DNA of 64,000 nucleotides from Sandaracinomonas limnophila (GCF_004005965.1 NZ_SACY01000003.1:518420-582419), one strand, 5' to 3'; positions 44,896 to 55,800 are shown, numbered from the stretch's first letter. Notes: generated by a model from the letters alone, not told the origin. Program-made: numbers and translations.

Positions 44896-45919
44896 CCTCC
44901 TTCCCAATCCCCACTAACCCATTCCCATACCTTACAATATTGTGAAGGGCGACATCCGAAACCTTTGTCCATTTTTTGGTTTTATGTGAATATTTACTCA
45001 ATCCTGCCGGACCGGCTGCATACCAATCTTTCCCTACAGCAAGAACCTTTTCAATGTAAAATCCTGGGGACGCATTCATTGGCTGAAATTTCCCTCTTTC
45101 ACCAAGCAAAACAGGGACCTCATTAACTTGCAATTTGGTGTAATCTCCTCCTGCTACCATGCAATTCTTGTCCCCACAATTAATGGAGAAAAATCCGCGA
45201 TTAGCACCAACAGAATCAACCTCTGAAATAATCTCCCATTCATTCGCCTGCAAATTTTTCGACTGCCAAATCCTTGCTTTTTCAGAGCCCCCCGTAACTA
45301 ACAAAATCTTCCCATCTCGAATGATCATTGATGACCCACTCGCAGCAAAAAATGCTTCCTTAGGCAACATTTTCGGCGATTTATCTATTTTAACCTGCTG
45401 GAATTCTAGATTCAAATTAAATTCAAAAAGAGTTAATTGTTGTTGAATAGGATCTGACAACAAAAATCCCTTATTTGATTTTTCATCATATACTATGGCA
45501 TCAAAGAAATAGCCAGGCTCCTTTATTTCAAAAACCTTCAACCAAGTTTTACCCAAATCATTACTGTAATAAATTACTGCAGCCCCTTGTTCGGAAGGAC
45601 CTGCGCTCATGGCTAAAACCTGCTGATTGGGCAAAATAGCCAAATCGCGAAAATCTAATTTTTCAGCTCCCGGCACATGAATAACTTGAGGATTATCTAA
45701 ATCTTTTTCAAAATGTAAAATAATCCCTTTAGTGCCTCCTGCCCACAAATGACCTCCAGATACCTTTAAGGCTCGGAAACTGCTTTGGATATTTAGAGGG
45801 ATTTTTTTGATTTGCGATGTTAAGGGATAAGGTATGAAGGATAAGGTATAAAGTATGAGGGATAAGGTAAAAGATTTGAAGTAGGATGTAAAATGTAAGA
45901 TGTATGAGAAGTTTTTCAT
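44876..45919 (-). CDS. Secreted YCF48-like beta-propeller protein
   Basis: 347 residues. The body is made of repeated blade-like units (GGHLWAGGTKGIILHFE, IYYSNDLGKTWLKVFEI, ASGSSMIIRDGKILLVTGG, RGFFSINCGDKNCMVAGGD, VLAVGKDWYAAGPAGLSKYS) as in YCF48/BNR propellers; the SNDLGKTW Asp-box is visible. Function in Bacteroidota is unknown. Both ends are made of repeat DNA: residues about 4-33, which form the hydrophobic export signal, are encoded by a 13-unit heptamer array, and the C-terminal EVMSYEL plus stop by a TTATGAG array. No alternative ATG exists before the middle of the gene. Confidence 0.75.
   Translation of the reverse strand: MKNFSYILHFTSYFKSFTLSLILYTLSFIPYPLTSQIKKIPLNIQSSFRALKVSGGHLWAGGTKGIILHFEKDLDNPQVIHVPGAEKLDFRDLAILPNQQVLAMSAGPSEQGAAVIYYSNDLGKTWLKVFEIKEPGYFFDAIVYDEKSNKGFLLSDPIQQQLTLFEFNLNLEFQQVKIDKSPKMLPKEAFFAASGSSMIIRDGKILLVTGGSEKARIWQSKNLQANEWEIISEVDSVGANRGFFSINCGDKNCMVAGGDYTKLQVNEVPVLLGERGKFQPMNASPGFYIEKVLAVGKDWYAAGPAGLSKYSHKTKKWTKVSDVALHNIVRYGNGLVGIGKEVMSYEL
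45821..45911. repeat. Thirteen-unit degenerate heptamer array (TAAGGTA family) coding a signal peptide
   Basis: Units in order include TAAGGGA, TAAGGTA, TGAAGGA, TAAGGTA, TAAAGTA, TGAGGGA, TAAGGTA, then TGAAGTA, GGATGTA, AAATGTA, AGATGTA. The 7-bp frame is kept without slip for 91 bp. On the minus strand it encodes residues about 4-33 of the propeller protein. Confidence 0.8.
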
Positions 45920-45928
45920 TTTTTTAAA

Positions 45929-46519
45929 TTAAAAGAAAAATCCACCTACTTGAACTACCAATGCTGTTCCATAGGGAGATGTGGCCGAACTAGTATAATT
46001 TAAATCATACATAACATTCAAATTCAATCCGAATTTTGCACCTAAACCTACACCAACTAAAACAGGATTTGAATAGGTGTTTACATAATTGCCGTCAGAT
46101 AAATTGTGGAAATTTTCTGCTTTAGCAATCAGGTAACCTTGTCCAATTAATTGGGTTAAAAAAGGCAAATGATGGCGAATGAATACATTTTCTCCCATAA
46201 GATTGGAGGTGTATTTAACACCATAAAAATCTTTAAACGAATAATATTGGTAACTCGCCCCAAAGCCTACAATTGTATTATTTGCTAACTGATACCCCAC
46301 CATTGGCGCTAAACCAATACTAGTCGGATTCCCAAAACTTAGTCCAGAAATGCCTCCTCCAAAATGTACTCTTTGCCGAAAACTCAACTCGGAAACATCT
46401 TTTTCCCTATCTAAATCTTCTTGAGCCCCTTCCTCCTTGATTACAACTGTGTCCTGTGCGCTCAATGGATTAGAAAAACCGGCGAAAAGCAAAACAAAAA
46501 GTACTAAATATTTTTTCAT
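45929..46519 (-). CDS. Outer-membrane beta-barrel-like protein
   Basis: 196 residues with a signal peptide (residues 1-21, cleavage after LSAQ). After an acidic linker (VIKEEGAQEDLDREKDVS) come alternating amphipathic strands rich in Gly, Tyr and Phe (VHFGGGISGLSFGNPTSIG, NTIVGFGASYQYYSF, LNLNVMYDLNYTSS) ending in a strand with terminal Phe (VVQVGGFFF), the mark of barrel insertion. Likely an 8-stranded porin-like protein of unknown role. It lies 9 nt upstream of the propeller gene and is divergent from uvrA. Confidence 0.75.
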   Translation of the reverse strand: MKKYLVLFVLLFAGFSNPLSAQDTVVIKEEGAQEDLDREKDVSELSFRQRVHFGGGISGLSFGNPTSIGLAPMVGYQLANNTIVGFGASYQYYSFKDFYGVKYTSNLMGENVFIRHHLPFLTQLIGQGYLIAKAENFHNLSDGNYVNTYSNPVLVGVGLGAKFGLNLNVMYDLNYTSSATSPYGTALVVQVGGFFF

Positions 46520-46564
46520 AAGGCGTAATAAAATTAATTAACGATTTTTTTTGTGGTTTATGAT

Positions 46565-46592
46565 TTTGAACAAAATTAATGGATTATTTTTG
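46565..46592 (+). promoter_or_regulatory. Promoter of uvrA with almost no leader
   Basis: TTTG (46565-46568), 16 bases, TATTTTTG (46585-46592), then TTTT and the ATG at 46597. Transcription would start about one base before the ATG. Confidence 0.5.
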
Positions 46593-46596
46593 TTTT

Positions 46597-49398
46597 ATGA
46601 TTGATCCCAAAACGCATATCATCATCAAGGGTGCTCGTGTACACAATTTAAAAAACCTTGATGTTGCCATCCCAAGAAATAAATTGGTTGTGATTACCGG
46701 CCTTTCTGGCTCCGGAAAATCTTCTTTGGCATTTGATACGCTTTTTGCAGAAGGACAAAGAATGTATGTCGAAAGCTTAAATTCTTATGCGCGACAATTT
46801 TTGGGACGTATGGAAAAGCCCGCCGTCGATTACATCAAAGGGGTTTCTCCTGCCATTGCCATTGAACAAAAAGTTTCTACCAAAAATCCACGTTCAACGG
46901 TAGGCACCACAACTGAAATTTATGATTACCTGAAATTACTTTTTGCTCGAGTTGGCAAAACCTTTTCACCCATTTCTGGCAAAGAAGTTAAAAAAGATTC
47001 TGTTTCAGATGTAGTAGATTTTGTTAATAAATTTGACGGCAAAAGGGTTTTAGTTTTAGCTCCTTTGGTTTTAGATGAAACACGAAAATTTGCCGAAGAA
47101 TGTTCTTTACTAATCCAAAAAGGATATTCCAGATTAAAATTTCAGGACGAAGTTATCACCTTAGAAGACTTAGTAGAACAACCTGAAAAAATAAAAACGC
47201 TTGAAAAAAAGCCGAAGGAAGTTTATATTCTAATTGATCGTTTGGTGTCAAAACCTGAAGACGAGGAAACCCAATTTAGATTGGGTGACTCCATTCAAAC
47301 CGCATTTTTTGAGGGTCATGGAACTTGCCAAATCGAAATTGTTGATACCGAAAAAAGAAATTTTTCTGACAAATTTGAATTGGATGGCCTCATTTTTGAA
47401 GAGCCCAGTTTAAATCTATTTTCTTTCAACAATCCTTACGGTGCCTGTAAAAATTGCGAAGGCTATGGCAAAGTTTTAGGCCTTGACCCTAATTTAGTGA
47501 TTCCTGACCACGATTTATCAGTTTATGAAGGCGCCATTGCCCCTTGGCGTTCGGAACGAATGAGCGAATGGCTGAGCCCTTTATTGAGAAACGGGATTCA
47601 TTTCGACTTCCCAATTCACCGCCCATACAAAGAGCTTTCAGAAAAGGAAAAGGCAATTCTTTGGAAAGGGAACAAATATTTTGCTGGACTCAACCAATTT
47701 TTCGAACACCTCGAAAAAGAGACCTATAAAATCCAATACCGTGTTTTGCTTTCACGCTACCGAGGAAAAACAGATTGTCCTGAATGTAAAGGAAGTCGTT
47801 TACGTGGCGACGCAGCCAATGTAAAAATTCACGACAAATCCATCACAGACTTGGTCTTAATGCCCATTTCTGAAGTAAAAACATTTTTTGAAAAGCTTTC
47901 ATTAAATTCCCACGACCAGGCTTTGGCCAAACGAATTTTGATTGAAATCAATAACCGATTGGACTACATGGACCGCGTAGGTTTGGGATACTTAACCTTA
48001 AATCGATTGAGTTCTACCCTTTCTGGTGGAGAGTTTCAACGTATCAAATTAGCTACTTCACTTGGCAGTGCATTGGTGGGATCTATGTATATTTTGGATG
48101 AACCTAGTATCGGCTTGCACCCTAGAGATACCCAGCGACTTATTTCTGTGCTTCAATTACTCAAAAACATGGGCAATACCGTTATTGTGGTTGAACATGA
48201 AGAGGAAGTCATGCAAGCTGCTGATCAATTAATTGACATTGGCCCGGATGCAGGTAGAAATGGAGGTACCCTGATGTTTCAAGGAACTCTAAAAGATGCT
48301 TTAGAAGAAAAAGATGTATGCTCGCATACCATCAATTTTTTAACGGGTAGAGACAAAATAGAGATTCCAAGCATCCGAAGAAAAGCTTTGGCACATATTG
48401 AAATTGTAGGCGCTAGTGAAAACAACCTAAAAAACTTAGACGTAAAAATCCCATTAGGTATTTTATCGGTGGTAACAGGCGTTTCCGGATCCGGAAAATC
48501 AACCTTAATCAGGAAAATATTATACCCAGCACTTTTAAGAAATTTAAACTTAGGGGCTGAAGAAACGGGCAGATTTAAAGAAATACGGGGTAGTTTGAAT
48601 AAAATTTCTCAAGTGGAAATGGTAGACCAGCAACCGATTGGTAAATCGTCTCGCTCCAACCCAATCACGTACATAAAAGCCTATGATGCAATTCGTGCGT
48701 TATTTGCCGACCAAGCCATTGCCAAAAACAGAGGCTATAAACCGGCACATTTTTCCTTCAATGTGGAAGGGGGAAGATGCGAAACTTGCCAAGGTGAAGG
48801 TGAAATAACGATAGAAATGCAATTTATGGCAGACATTCGCTTAACCTGCGAATCTTGTCAGGGACATCGTTTCAAACAAGAAATCCTAGACGTTAAATTT
48901 CAAGATAAGCACATTGCCGACATTCTAGAAATGACCGTTGAAGAAAGCATCGAATTCTTTAAATTAGGTCAAACTAAAATTGCAGAAAAAATTGACCCTT
49001 TGAATCAAGTAGGTTTAGGGTATGTAAAATTAGGACAATCTTCCAATTCCCTTTCTGGCGGTGAAGCACAACGTGTAAAACTAGCGAGTTTCTTGGGCAA
49101 GGGAAATGCAAACAAAGGAAAAACACTATTTATCTTTGATGAGCCAACAACGGGTTTACACTTTCACGACATCAAAAAGCTACTAAAAGCCCTCAATGAT
49201 TTGGTAGAGCAGGGCGATTCGGTGGTCATCATTGAGCACAACATGGAAGTGATTAAATGTGCAGACCACATCATAGATTTAGGTCCTGAAGGAGGAAACA
49301 AAGGAGGGAATATTTGTTTTGAAGGTACGCCAGAAGAAATGGTTACGTTAAAAAACAACCCCACTGCCGAGTATTTAAAAGAAAAAATCAAAGGATAA
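46597..49398 (+). CDS. uvrA: Excinuclease ABC subunit A
   Basis: 933 residues from the ATG at 46597; the frame opens six codons earlier but that would lie inside the promoter. Two ABC ATPase halves: Walker A GLSGSGKSSLAFDTLF and GVSGSGKSTLIRKIL, two LSGGE signatures (STLSGGEFQRIKLA, NSLSGGEAQRVKLA), and zinc fingers CKNCEGYG/CPECKGSRL and CETCQGEGE/CESCQGHRF. It finds bulky DNA damage and loads UvrB for nucleotide excision repair. It is followed by nuoN 14 nt later. Confidence 0.97.
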   Translation: MIDPKTHIIIKGARVHNLKNLDVAIPRNKLVVITGLSGSGKSSLAFDTLFAEGQRMYVESLNSYARQFLGRMEKPAVDYIKGVSPAIAIEQKVSTKNPRSTVGTTTEIYDYLKLLFARVGKTFSPISGKEVKKDSVSDVVDFVNKFDGKRVLVLAPLVLDETRKFAEECSLLIQKGYSRLKFQDEVITLEDLVEQPEKIKTLEKKPKEVYILIDRLVSKPEDEETQFRLGDSIQTAFFEGHGTCQIEIVDTEKRNFSDKFELDGLIFEEPSLNLFSFNNPYGACKNCEGYGKVLGLDPNLVIPDHDLSVYEGAIAPWRSERMSEWLSPLLRNGIHFDFPIHRPYKELSEKEKAILWKGNKYFAGLNQFFEHLEKETYKIQYRVLLSRYRGKTDCPECKGSRLRGDAANVKIHDKSITDLVLMPISEVKTFFEKLSLNSHDQALAKRILIEINNRLDYMDRVGLGYLTLNRLSSTLSGGEFQRIKLATSLGSALVGSMYILDEPSIGLHPRDTQRLISVLQLLKNMGNTVIVVEHEEEVMQAADQLIDIGPDAGRNGGTLMFQGTLKDALEEKDVCSHTINFLTGRDKIEIPSIRRKALAHIEIVGASENNLKNLDVKIPLGILSVVTGVSGSGKSTLIRKILYPALLRNLNLGAEETGRFKEIRGSLNKISQVEMVDQQPIGKSSRSNPITYIKAYDAIRALFADQAIAKNRGYKPAHFSFNVEGGRCETCQGEGEITIEMQFMADIRLTCESCQGHRFKQEILDVKFQDKHIADILEMTVEESIEFFKLGQTKIAEKIDPLNQVGLGYVKLGQSSNSLSGGEAQRVKLASFLGKGNANKGKTLFIFDEPTTGLHFHDIKKLLKALNDLVEQGDSVVIIEHNMEVIKCADHIIDLGPEGGNKGGNICFEGTPEEMVTLKNNPTAEYLKEKIKG

Positions 49399-49401
49399 TT
49401 G

Positions 49402-49409
49402 TACTTTTG
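49402..49409 (+). promoter_or_regulatory. -7 element directly in front of nuoN
   Basis: TACTTTTG, then TCT and the ATG at 49413, predicting a leaderless mRNA. No -33 match is seen, and read-through from uvrA is also possible. Confidence 0.4.
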
Positions 49410-49412
49410 TCT

Positions 49413-50876
49413 ATGCAAGAAACTGCCGGTCTTCCATTAAACGATATTTTAATTCAAATCACGCAAGGTTTTTCGTACATCCTTCCTGAGATTATTTGTT
49501 TAATTTGGATTATAGTTGGCATATTCGCTGAATTATTTTTGCACTCCAAAACCCAAAAATTTTCCTCTTCTTGGCGATACTTTATTGCTCAAATTGGACT
49601 AGGATTGGCGCTTTTATTAGCCTTCCAACGGATGTATTTAGGGCTTCAAGGTTTTGTTAGTTTTCAATTATTTGCCGTAAACCCAACTAGCAACATCCTC
49701 AATGTTGTGGTTTTGGTAATGGGTTTATTGCTCTTAATTTTAAACCAAACCCAACAAAAATCCTTTTCTAATGAAGAAAAAATAGGATTTTTGAGTGTTT
49801 TGAGCGGAGCACTATTAACCAGTGTTTCCTATCATTGGTTGAGTATTTACCTTAGTTTAGAACTAATGTCGCTAGGAACTTATCTTTTAGTTGGCATCCG
49901 GAAAGATGAAAATGGGGTTAGAGCCAGCCTGCCTTATGTATTATTTGGTATGGCAACATCTGCGATCTTCTTATACGGAGTTTCCCTCGTTTATGGTATG
50001 AGTGGCACATTTGCCTTGGAAGGAGATGCGATGGTGCGTGCATTAAGTTCTCAAAATCCTTGGTTAGTTGGAACCGCATTGGCTTTGGTTGGTTCCGGCA
50101 TTTTATTCAAAATGACCTGGGCACCCTTTCATCCGTGGAATCCAGATGCATTGGAAACCCTGCCCGGCTCATGGATGTCGTGGATGAGCATTGCCCCAAA
50201 AATTGCAGTAGCAGGCTTAGGACTTCGCATCATACATCTTTTTCCTCCTCAAACGCTGAATGTAGTAGCTATTTTAGCCATTGTAACATTGCTTGTAGGT
50301 AATTTTGGCGCCTTAACCCAAACCAACACCAAACGACTTTTAGCCTATTCATCCATAGCACACAGCGGATTTATGGCCATGATTTGGCTATTTAACTATA
50401 CCGAAGGAAGTCAGGCCTTAATCATGTATTCCATTTTATACAGCTTAAGCACATTATTGGTATTCTACCTTTGCGACAATGGTTCAAACACTATTGTCAA
50501 AAACGATTTAGATCAATTTGCTGGTTTAGGAAAAACAAAACCATGGTATGGAATATCTTTATTGTTAGGATTTTTAGCCTTAACAGGACTTCCACCTCTT
50601 GGGACTTTTTGGGCAAAATTAAATTACTTTGGCTTACTCTGGAGTACCTATCAATTCACTCAATTAAAATCGATATTGGCTTTGTTAATTGTTTCCCTAT
50701 TTACAACAGCTGTTTCTTTGGTATTTTACCTAAAAATACCCTTTCAATTGTATTTCAAAGAAGCATCAAGTAGCACAAATCCAATAATTTCTATTCATAA
50801 AAATGCGTGGATTGTCGGACTCATCGGACTTGTACTTTTCTTTGCATTCTTTTTTCCAGATTTCTTTAGAGCTTAA
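49413..50876 (+). CDS. nuoN: NADH-quinone oxidoreductase subunit N
   Basis: About 487 residues with some 14 membrane segments. LSIYLSLELMSLGTYLLVG, GSGILFKMTWAPFHPWNPDALE (with the conserved Lys and His of the proton path), NTKRLLAYSSIAHSGFMAM and GLPPLGTFWAKLNYF identify the antiporter-like subunit NuoN rather than NuoL or NuoM. It pumps protons in the complex I membrane arm. It is isolated from other nuo genes, lying between uvrA and a purF-like gene. An in-frame TTG two codons upstream is an alternative start. Confidence 0.92.
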   Translation: MQETAGLPLNDILIQITQGFSYILPEIICLIWIIVGIFAELFLHSKTQKFSSSWRYFIAQIGLGLALLLAFQRMYLGLQGFVSFQLFAVNPTSNILNVVVLVMGLLLLILNQTQQKSFSNEEKIGFLSVLSGALLTSVSYHWLSIYLSLELMSLGTYLLVGIRKDENGVRASLPYVLFGMATSAIFLYGVSLVYGMSGTFALEGDAMVRALSSQNPWLVGTALALVGSGILFKMTWAPFHPWNPDALETLPGSWMSWMSIAPKIAVAGLGLRIIHLFPPQTLNVVAILAIVTLLVGNFGALTQTNTKRLLAYSSIAHSGFMAMIWLFNYTEGSQALIMYSILYSLSTLLVFYLCDNGSNTIVKNDLDQFAGLGKTKPWYGISLLLGFLALTGLPPLGTFWAKLNYFGLLWSTYQFTQLKSILALLIVSLFTTAVSLVFYLKIPFQLYFKEASSSTNPIISIHKNAWIVGLIGLVLFFAFFFPDFFRA

Positions 50877-50887
50877 ACTTAATTCCT

Positions 50888-50895
50888 TAATTTTG
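50888..50895 (+). promoter_or_regulatory. -7 element of the purF-like gene
   Basis: TAATTTTG, 30 nt before the ATG at 50926. The -33 side is weak. Confidence 0.4.
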
Positions 50896-50925
50896 TGTTA
50901 GGACTTTACATTTATCTTCTTCATT

Positions 50926-52842
50926 ATGTCAGATTCGATTAAACACGAATGTGGTATTGCACTCATCAGACTGCGAAAACCTTTCCAATATTATTTGGAC
51001 AAATACAAAACCCCAACTTACGGACTTGGCAAATTGTATTTGATGATGGAAAAACAAGTCAATAGAGGACAAGATGGAGCAGGTGTTGCAAACATCAAAA
51101 TAAATGTAAATCCAGGAAGTAGATATATCTCAAGATACCGCTCAGTAGAGCCTCAAGCAGTAGCCGATATTTTCGGAAAAATCAACAAAAAGTTCAGAAA
51201 AGCCCTAAAAACGGCTAAAGAAACCAAACGCGAAACAGGAATAGATTACACACATGATGCAGATTGGTGGCAAGAAAATGTGGCATTCACCGGTGAGGTT
51301 TTATTAGGTCATTTGCGCTACGGAACACATGGTCAAAACGAAATTGAAAACTGTCACCCAATGCTTCGCCAAAACAATTGGAGAAGTAGAAATTTGGTAA
51401 TGGCAGGAAACTTCAACATGACGAATGTTGATGAACTTTTTGATAAATTAGTTTCCTTGGGTCAGCATCCAAAAGAAAAAGTGGATACCGTTACCGTGAT
51501 GGAAAAAATTGGTCACTTTTTAGATGAGGAAAACCAAAGACATTTTGCACAAAACAAAGATTTGTATAGCAACGTTGAGATGTCAGAAGTACTTGCAGAA
51601 AAGATCGACTTAAAGCGTGTATTAGAGCGTTCTTGCAAAGATTTTGATGGTGGATATGCGATGGTTGGAATGACAGGTTATGGAGCTTCCTTTGTGGCAA
51701 GAGACCCTGCAGGTATTCGTCCTGCCTATTATTATGCTGATGAAGAAGTAGTGGTGGTGGCGTCAGAAAAACAGGCTATTAAAACCAGTTTCAATTGTGC
51801 TTATGACCAAATTAAAGAAATTACTCCTGGTCATGCATTAATCATTGACAAAAGTGGGGATTTCTCGGAAGAGCCATTTATAGATCGGTTGGAACAAAAA
51901 TCTTGTTCATTCGAAAGAATTTATTTCTCAAGAGGTTCGGACCCAGATATTTACAATGAAAGAAAAGAATTAGGCCGTTTGGTGATTCCTCAAATTTTGG
52001 AGGAAGTAAACAACGACTTAAAACATACGGTGTTTTCATACATCCCCAACACAGCAGAGACTGCCTTTTTAGGCATGCTAGACGGCTTGGAAAACGAGTT
52101 GGCCAAACAACGCAAAAAGGCCATCATGGAAGGCGTTTTATTCGAAAAAGATTTGGATGAATTGTTAACCTTCCGTCCGAGAGTTGAAAAATTGATTGCG
52201 AAAGATGTAAAGGTTAGAACCTTCATTACCAATGATGCACAGCGCGACGACATGGTTTCGCACGTGTACGACACTACCTATGAGGTCATTCAAAAGAATG
52301 TAGACTCAGTTGTCTTAATTGATGATTCTATTGTTCGTGGAACTACTTTAGAAAAGAGTATTTTACAATTATTAGATAAACTTTCTCCAAAGAAAATCGT
52401 CATTGTTTCTTCTGCACCACAGATTCGTTATCCCGATTGTTACGGCATAGACATGTCGAAAATGAAGGAATTTGTAGCATTCCGTGCAGCATTAGAATTG
52501 TTACAAGAACGTGGCATGGAAAATATTTTGGACGAAGTAAATCTCCGTTGTTTGAATGCTATCGAAAACGGAACAGCTGATCAGGAAAACTTTGTAAAAG
52601 CCATTTATGCGCCATTTACAGATGATGAAATATCCAATAAAATCGCTGAGATTGTGAAGCCTAAGAATTTGAAAGCTGCGTTGGCCATTGTATATCAAAC
52701 GGTAGATAATTTGCATAAGGCTTGTCCGAATCATTTAGGCGATTGGTATTTCACGGGCGACTTCCCTACTCCTGGTGGAAACAAGGTTGTAAACAAATCT
52801 TTTGTCAACTTCATGAAAGGAGTTGAGGTTAGAGCGTATTAG
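50926..52842 (+). CDS. purF: Long-form amidophosphoribosyltransferase (PurF-like)
   Basis: 638 residues, about 130 longer than typical PurF. Cys9 in HECGIALIRLR is the glutaminase nucleophile, exposed if the first 8 residues are cut off; RGQDGAGVANI, LLGHLRYGTHGQ and RDPAGIRPAYYY belong to the Ntn glutaminase domain. LIDDSIVRGTTLEKSI (near residue 470) is the PRPP loop and SSAPQIRYPDCYGIDM the next block. Extra sequence sits in the glutaminase half (about 80-120 and 180-225) and between the domains. It would make phosphoribosylamine from PRPP and glutamine; because of its length it may be a paralogue with a modified role. Confidence 0.85.
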   Translation: MSDSIKHECGIALIRLRKPFQYYLDKYKTPTYGLGKLYLMMEKQVNRGQDGAGVANIKINVNPGSRYISRYRSVEPQAVADIFGKINKKFRKALKTAKETKRETGIDYTHDADWWQENVAFTGEVLLGHLRYGTHGQNEIENCHPMLRQNNWRSRNLVMAGNFNMTNVDELFDKLVSLGQHPKEKVDTVTVMEKIGHFLDEENQRHFAQNKDLYSNVEMSEVLAEKIDLKRVLERSCKDFDGGYAMVGMTGYGASFVARDPAGIRPAYYYADEEVVVVASEKQAIKTSFNCAYDQIKEITPGHALIIDKSGDFSEEPFIDRLEQKSCSFERIYFSRGSDPDIYNERKELGRLVIPQILEEVNNDLKHTVFSYIPNTAETAFLGMLDGLENELAKQRKKAIMEGVLFEKDLDELLTFRPRVEKLIAKDVKVRTFITNDAQRDDMVSHVYDTTYEVIQKNVDSVVLIDDSIVRGTTLEKSILQLLDKLSPKKIVIVSSAPQIRYPDCYGIDMSKMKEFVAFRAALELLQERGMENILDEVNLRCLNAIENGTADQENFVKAIYAPFTDDEISNKIAEIVKPKNLKAALAIVYQTVDNLHKACPNHLGDWYFTGDFPTPGGNKVVNKSFVNFMKGVEVRAY

Positions 52843-55800
52843 TAAACAACCAAAACCGCCCCATTTTCTGTCATTAGTCCCTTCTGTGGAAAATCCAGCG
52901 ACTCATATTCTATGACCCATGCGTAAGTATCTTGTGGAACAAGTTTGCCTTGATAGGTGCCATCCCAGCCGTTTGAAGGCAATTCCATTTCAAAAGTTGA
53001 TTTCACAAATTCAACAGGGTCATAATCTTTCTGGTAAAGTAGAATTCCCCAACGATTAAACACCTTAAAGGATTTAATGATCGTTCTATTTCTGTTATAG
53101 GTTCGAAACGTATTGGGAATATAGGTTGGCTTATCCAAAAAATCTTTTGTGGGCCAATTCCATTGAGGATAAAAAGTAGCAGGTTTAACTCCATTTAAAT
53201 TGGGCCTAAAAACTGTGGGAGCAATAACCTTGGCATTACATTTATCATCCACAACAAATTCTCTCACCAATCTACAGCTATCATTGTCGGTAATTACAAC
53301 ATTGTATCTACCATCTCTATCAATATCTATAAAGTTTTTTATAAAGTTTGTGGGGTGGTCGCTCGGAATGGGATTAACTATATTTCCAGGCTGGGTTATT
53401 GTCCAAGCAAAACTTAGGTTTTGGGCATTTGGGAAAATGTCGAGTTTCTTTAAAGGGAATGGGTCATCCATGCAGATATTCCAATTATTCTGCGGTGGCA
53501 AATCGTTTTCTGTATAAAATTTCACCAGGGTACTTGATTTATCTGAACAACCCGTTGCTGGGTCTTTTATTTCCAAGGTATAATTTCCTGCACCGGAAGG
53601 AAATGGAATAGTAAGACTTGGAGTCGTTGTATTATTACTCCAATTATAAGAAATTGGAAAATCTCCTGGAACAAGTAAATCATTTGGTGGAACTGTAGGA
53701 ACTGAGGTAGCTGCACTTAAAACAGGGATTGGGGTAATAGTATAATTTGGGAAATTACACGATGGACTATTTCCAAAATTTGCAGATCGTATGATATCAA
53801 TTTGATTTTTTAATTTAAATGGGCGAAGGATTTGAATAAAAAAAACTTGGGCGTCAAGCACATAATCAGTAACACAATTATTAGTAACCTTTGCCACTAA
53901 TACATAATAACCCGATTTAGTAGGGTCTAAATTAAAATCATAATTTGAAGTACTATTTATATCTATTATTGAAGAGCCTAGAGTAGTCATTGATATAGCT
54001 GCAGCATTATTTACTTCTTTTTGACCATTATTATTTAAAACATCCTTTAACATTTTAACATAATTTTTTCCGAAATAATACAACTCCCACTTGACAGATG
54101 TATTTTTATTTTTTTCACACAAGTCCTTATCCATTTTAAAGGAATAAGACAATCCTTTGCACTCCATACTTAAACTCGGCGGCCCGCCATCCTGATTATT
54201 TGATGTTACATTATTCGGCAGTCCTAAACCTAAACCAACTGGCAAAATGAGTGGATCAAAATAATTTAAACCAGCAGTTGTAGCGGATCCAGCATTATAA
54301 ATCCGTGTATTTGGTTTATCAATTGAAAAAAAATGTTTTTCTCCGTTCCTTGAAGCATATAATTTTGTACCCCTTGCAGGATCTAATTGAATAGCACCAA
54401 TTTTTCCTGGTGTGGACATAACATGTTTATTTGAAGCTATTACATTTGTAGTGTCAAGTAAAAATTGTAGAACATCTGAGCCACCCATTGGTTTATTGAC
54501 TGAAACATAAAGTAATCTTGCATCAGGTGAAAAACAAACACCATTAACCTCCCCTCCTGAAATCGGAATATCTATTATTGTAGAATTATTTCCAACATCC
54601 ATAACTTTGACTTTACCGGGTGGAAGAGCAATTGCTATCTTTGAATTGTCCTTTGACACATTCATATTCCCCAATTCCGCACCAACTATTGGGGAATTAA
54701 TAGTTGTGATTGATTCTTTTGAAATCCCAGTTTCGTCTATTGAAAAATTTATTAATTTTTCACTGTTTTCACTAAGCGCATATAATTCGTAGCCTTTTGA
54801 GGTTGCAATGACACTTATTTTTTGCGATACTGCATAATTTAAAAGTAAATTGTCGTATTGAGGTTGATTCAGTAGGCCACCATGACCATTGTTTAGGGAT
54901 AAATCAATCGTATGGAAAAACAACTTATTCTCTCCCCCAACTATTGAGGTTGTAATTAAATAATAAATTGAATTACATCCTTTACAATTCTTTTTAGGAA
55001 TAATAGAAACCCCATTTGACATATTTATATCTCCATCAATTACCTCTCCAATTTTATTATTTTGATTATCATAAATTACTTTCCCGTTAGAATTTAATCC
55101 TCCAATTAAATAATTAGCCCCCTTGTTATTAATGGAATAATAGGCAACATTAGAGGGAGCAATATATGGTCCAGTGGCTGAATAAGGAGGCCGTCCATCC
55201 GTTGGAAAAATAACTTTTACATTATTACCTAAATCCCATTGAGGACAATTCACACAATTTAAAGGACTACTTCCACCAATGCCTGTAGGAACTAATGGTT
55301 TATTCGGATAACTACCACAAATCTTCACTTTACTTTTTGCTTCAATATAACAATTAGATAAATCACCATTTTCAAAAATCTTTACAGAATAGCATCCTTC
55401 TTTTTCTACTGTGATTTGAGAAAGACTTTCCCCATTTGGGAACCATCGAAAACTATGATTTGTATTATTATAAGCAGAAGGAACTGCCAAGGTAACTGTA
55501 TTGGGACTTGTACCAGAACATAATTCCTTTAGGGTGTCGGCTTGATTATCATTTAAATAGATTTCACTGGAAATACCCCCAATATAAACAAGAGTATTTA
55601 ATACAGTTATTGCCCCACTACTATTAATCACCACACTAGCATTAAAAGTACCTTTTGAGGTGAATTCATGTTTTAAAGATGAAATATTTGTTTGAGGAGC
55701 ATAGGCCTGTGAATTGATGGTCCAAGTAAAGGTAGTACCTGTTGAAAATGGAGTAATTGATTTTACCTCTAAAACAGTATTTGTTTTTGAATTACAAGCA

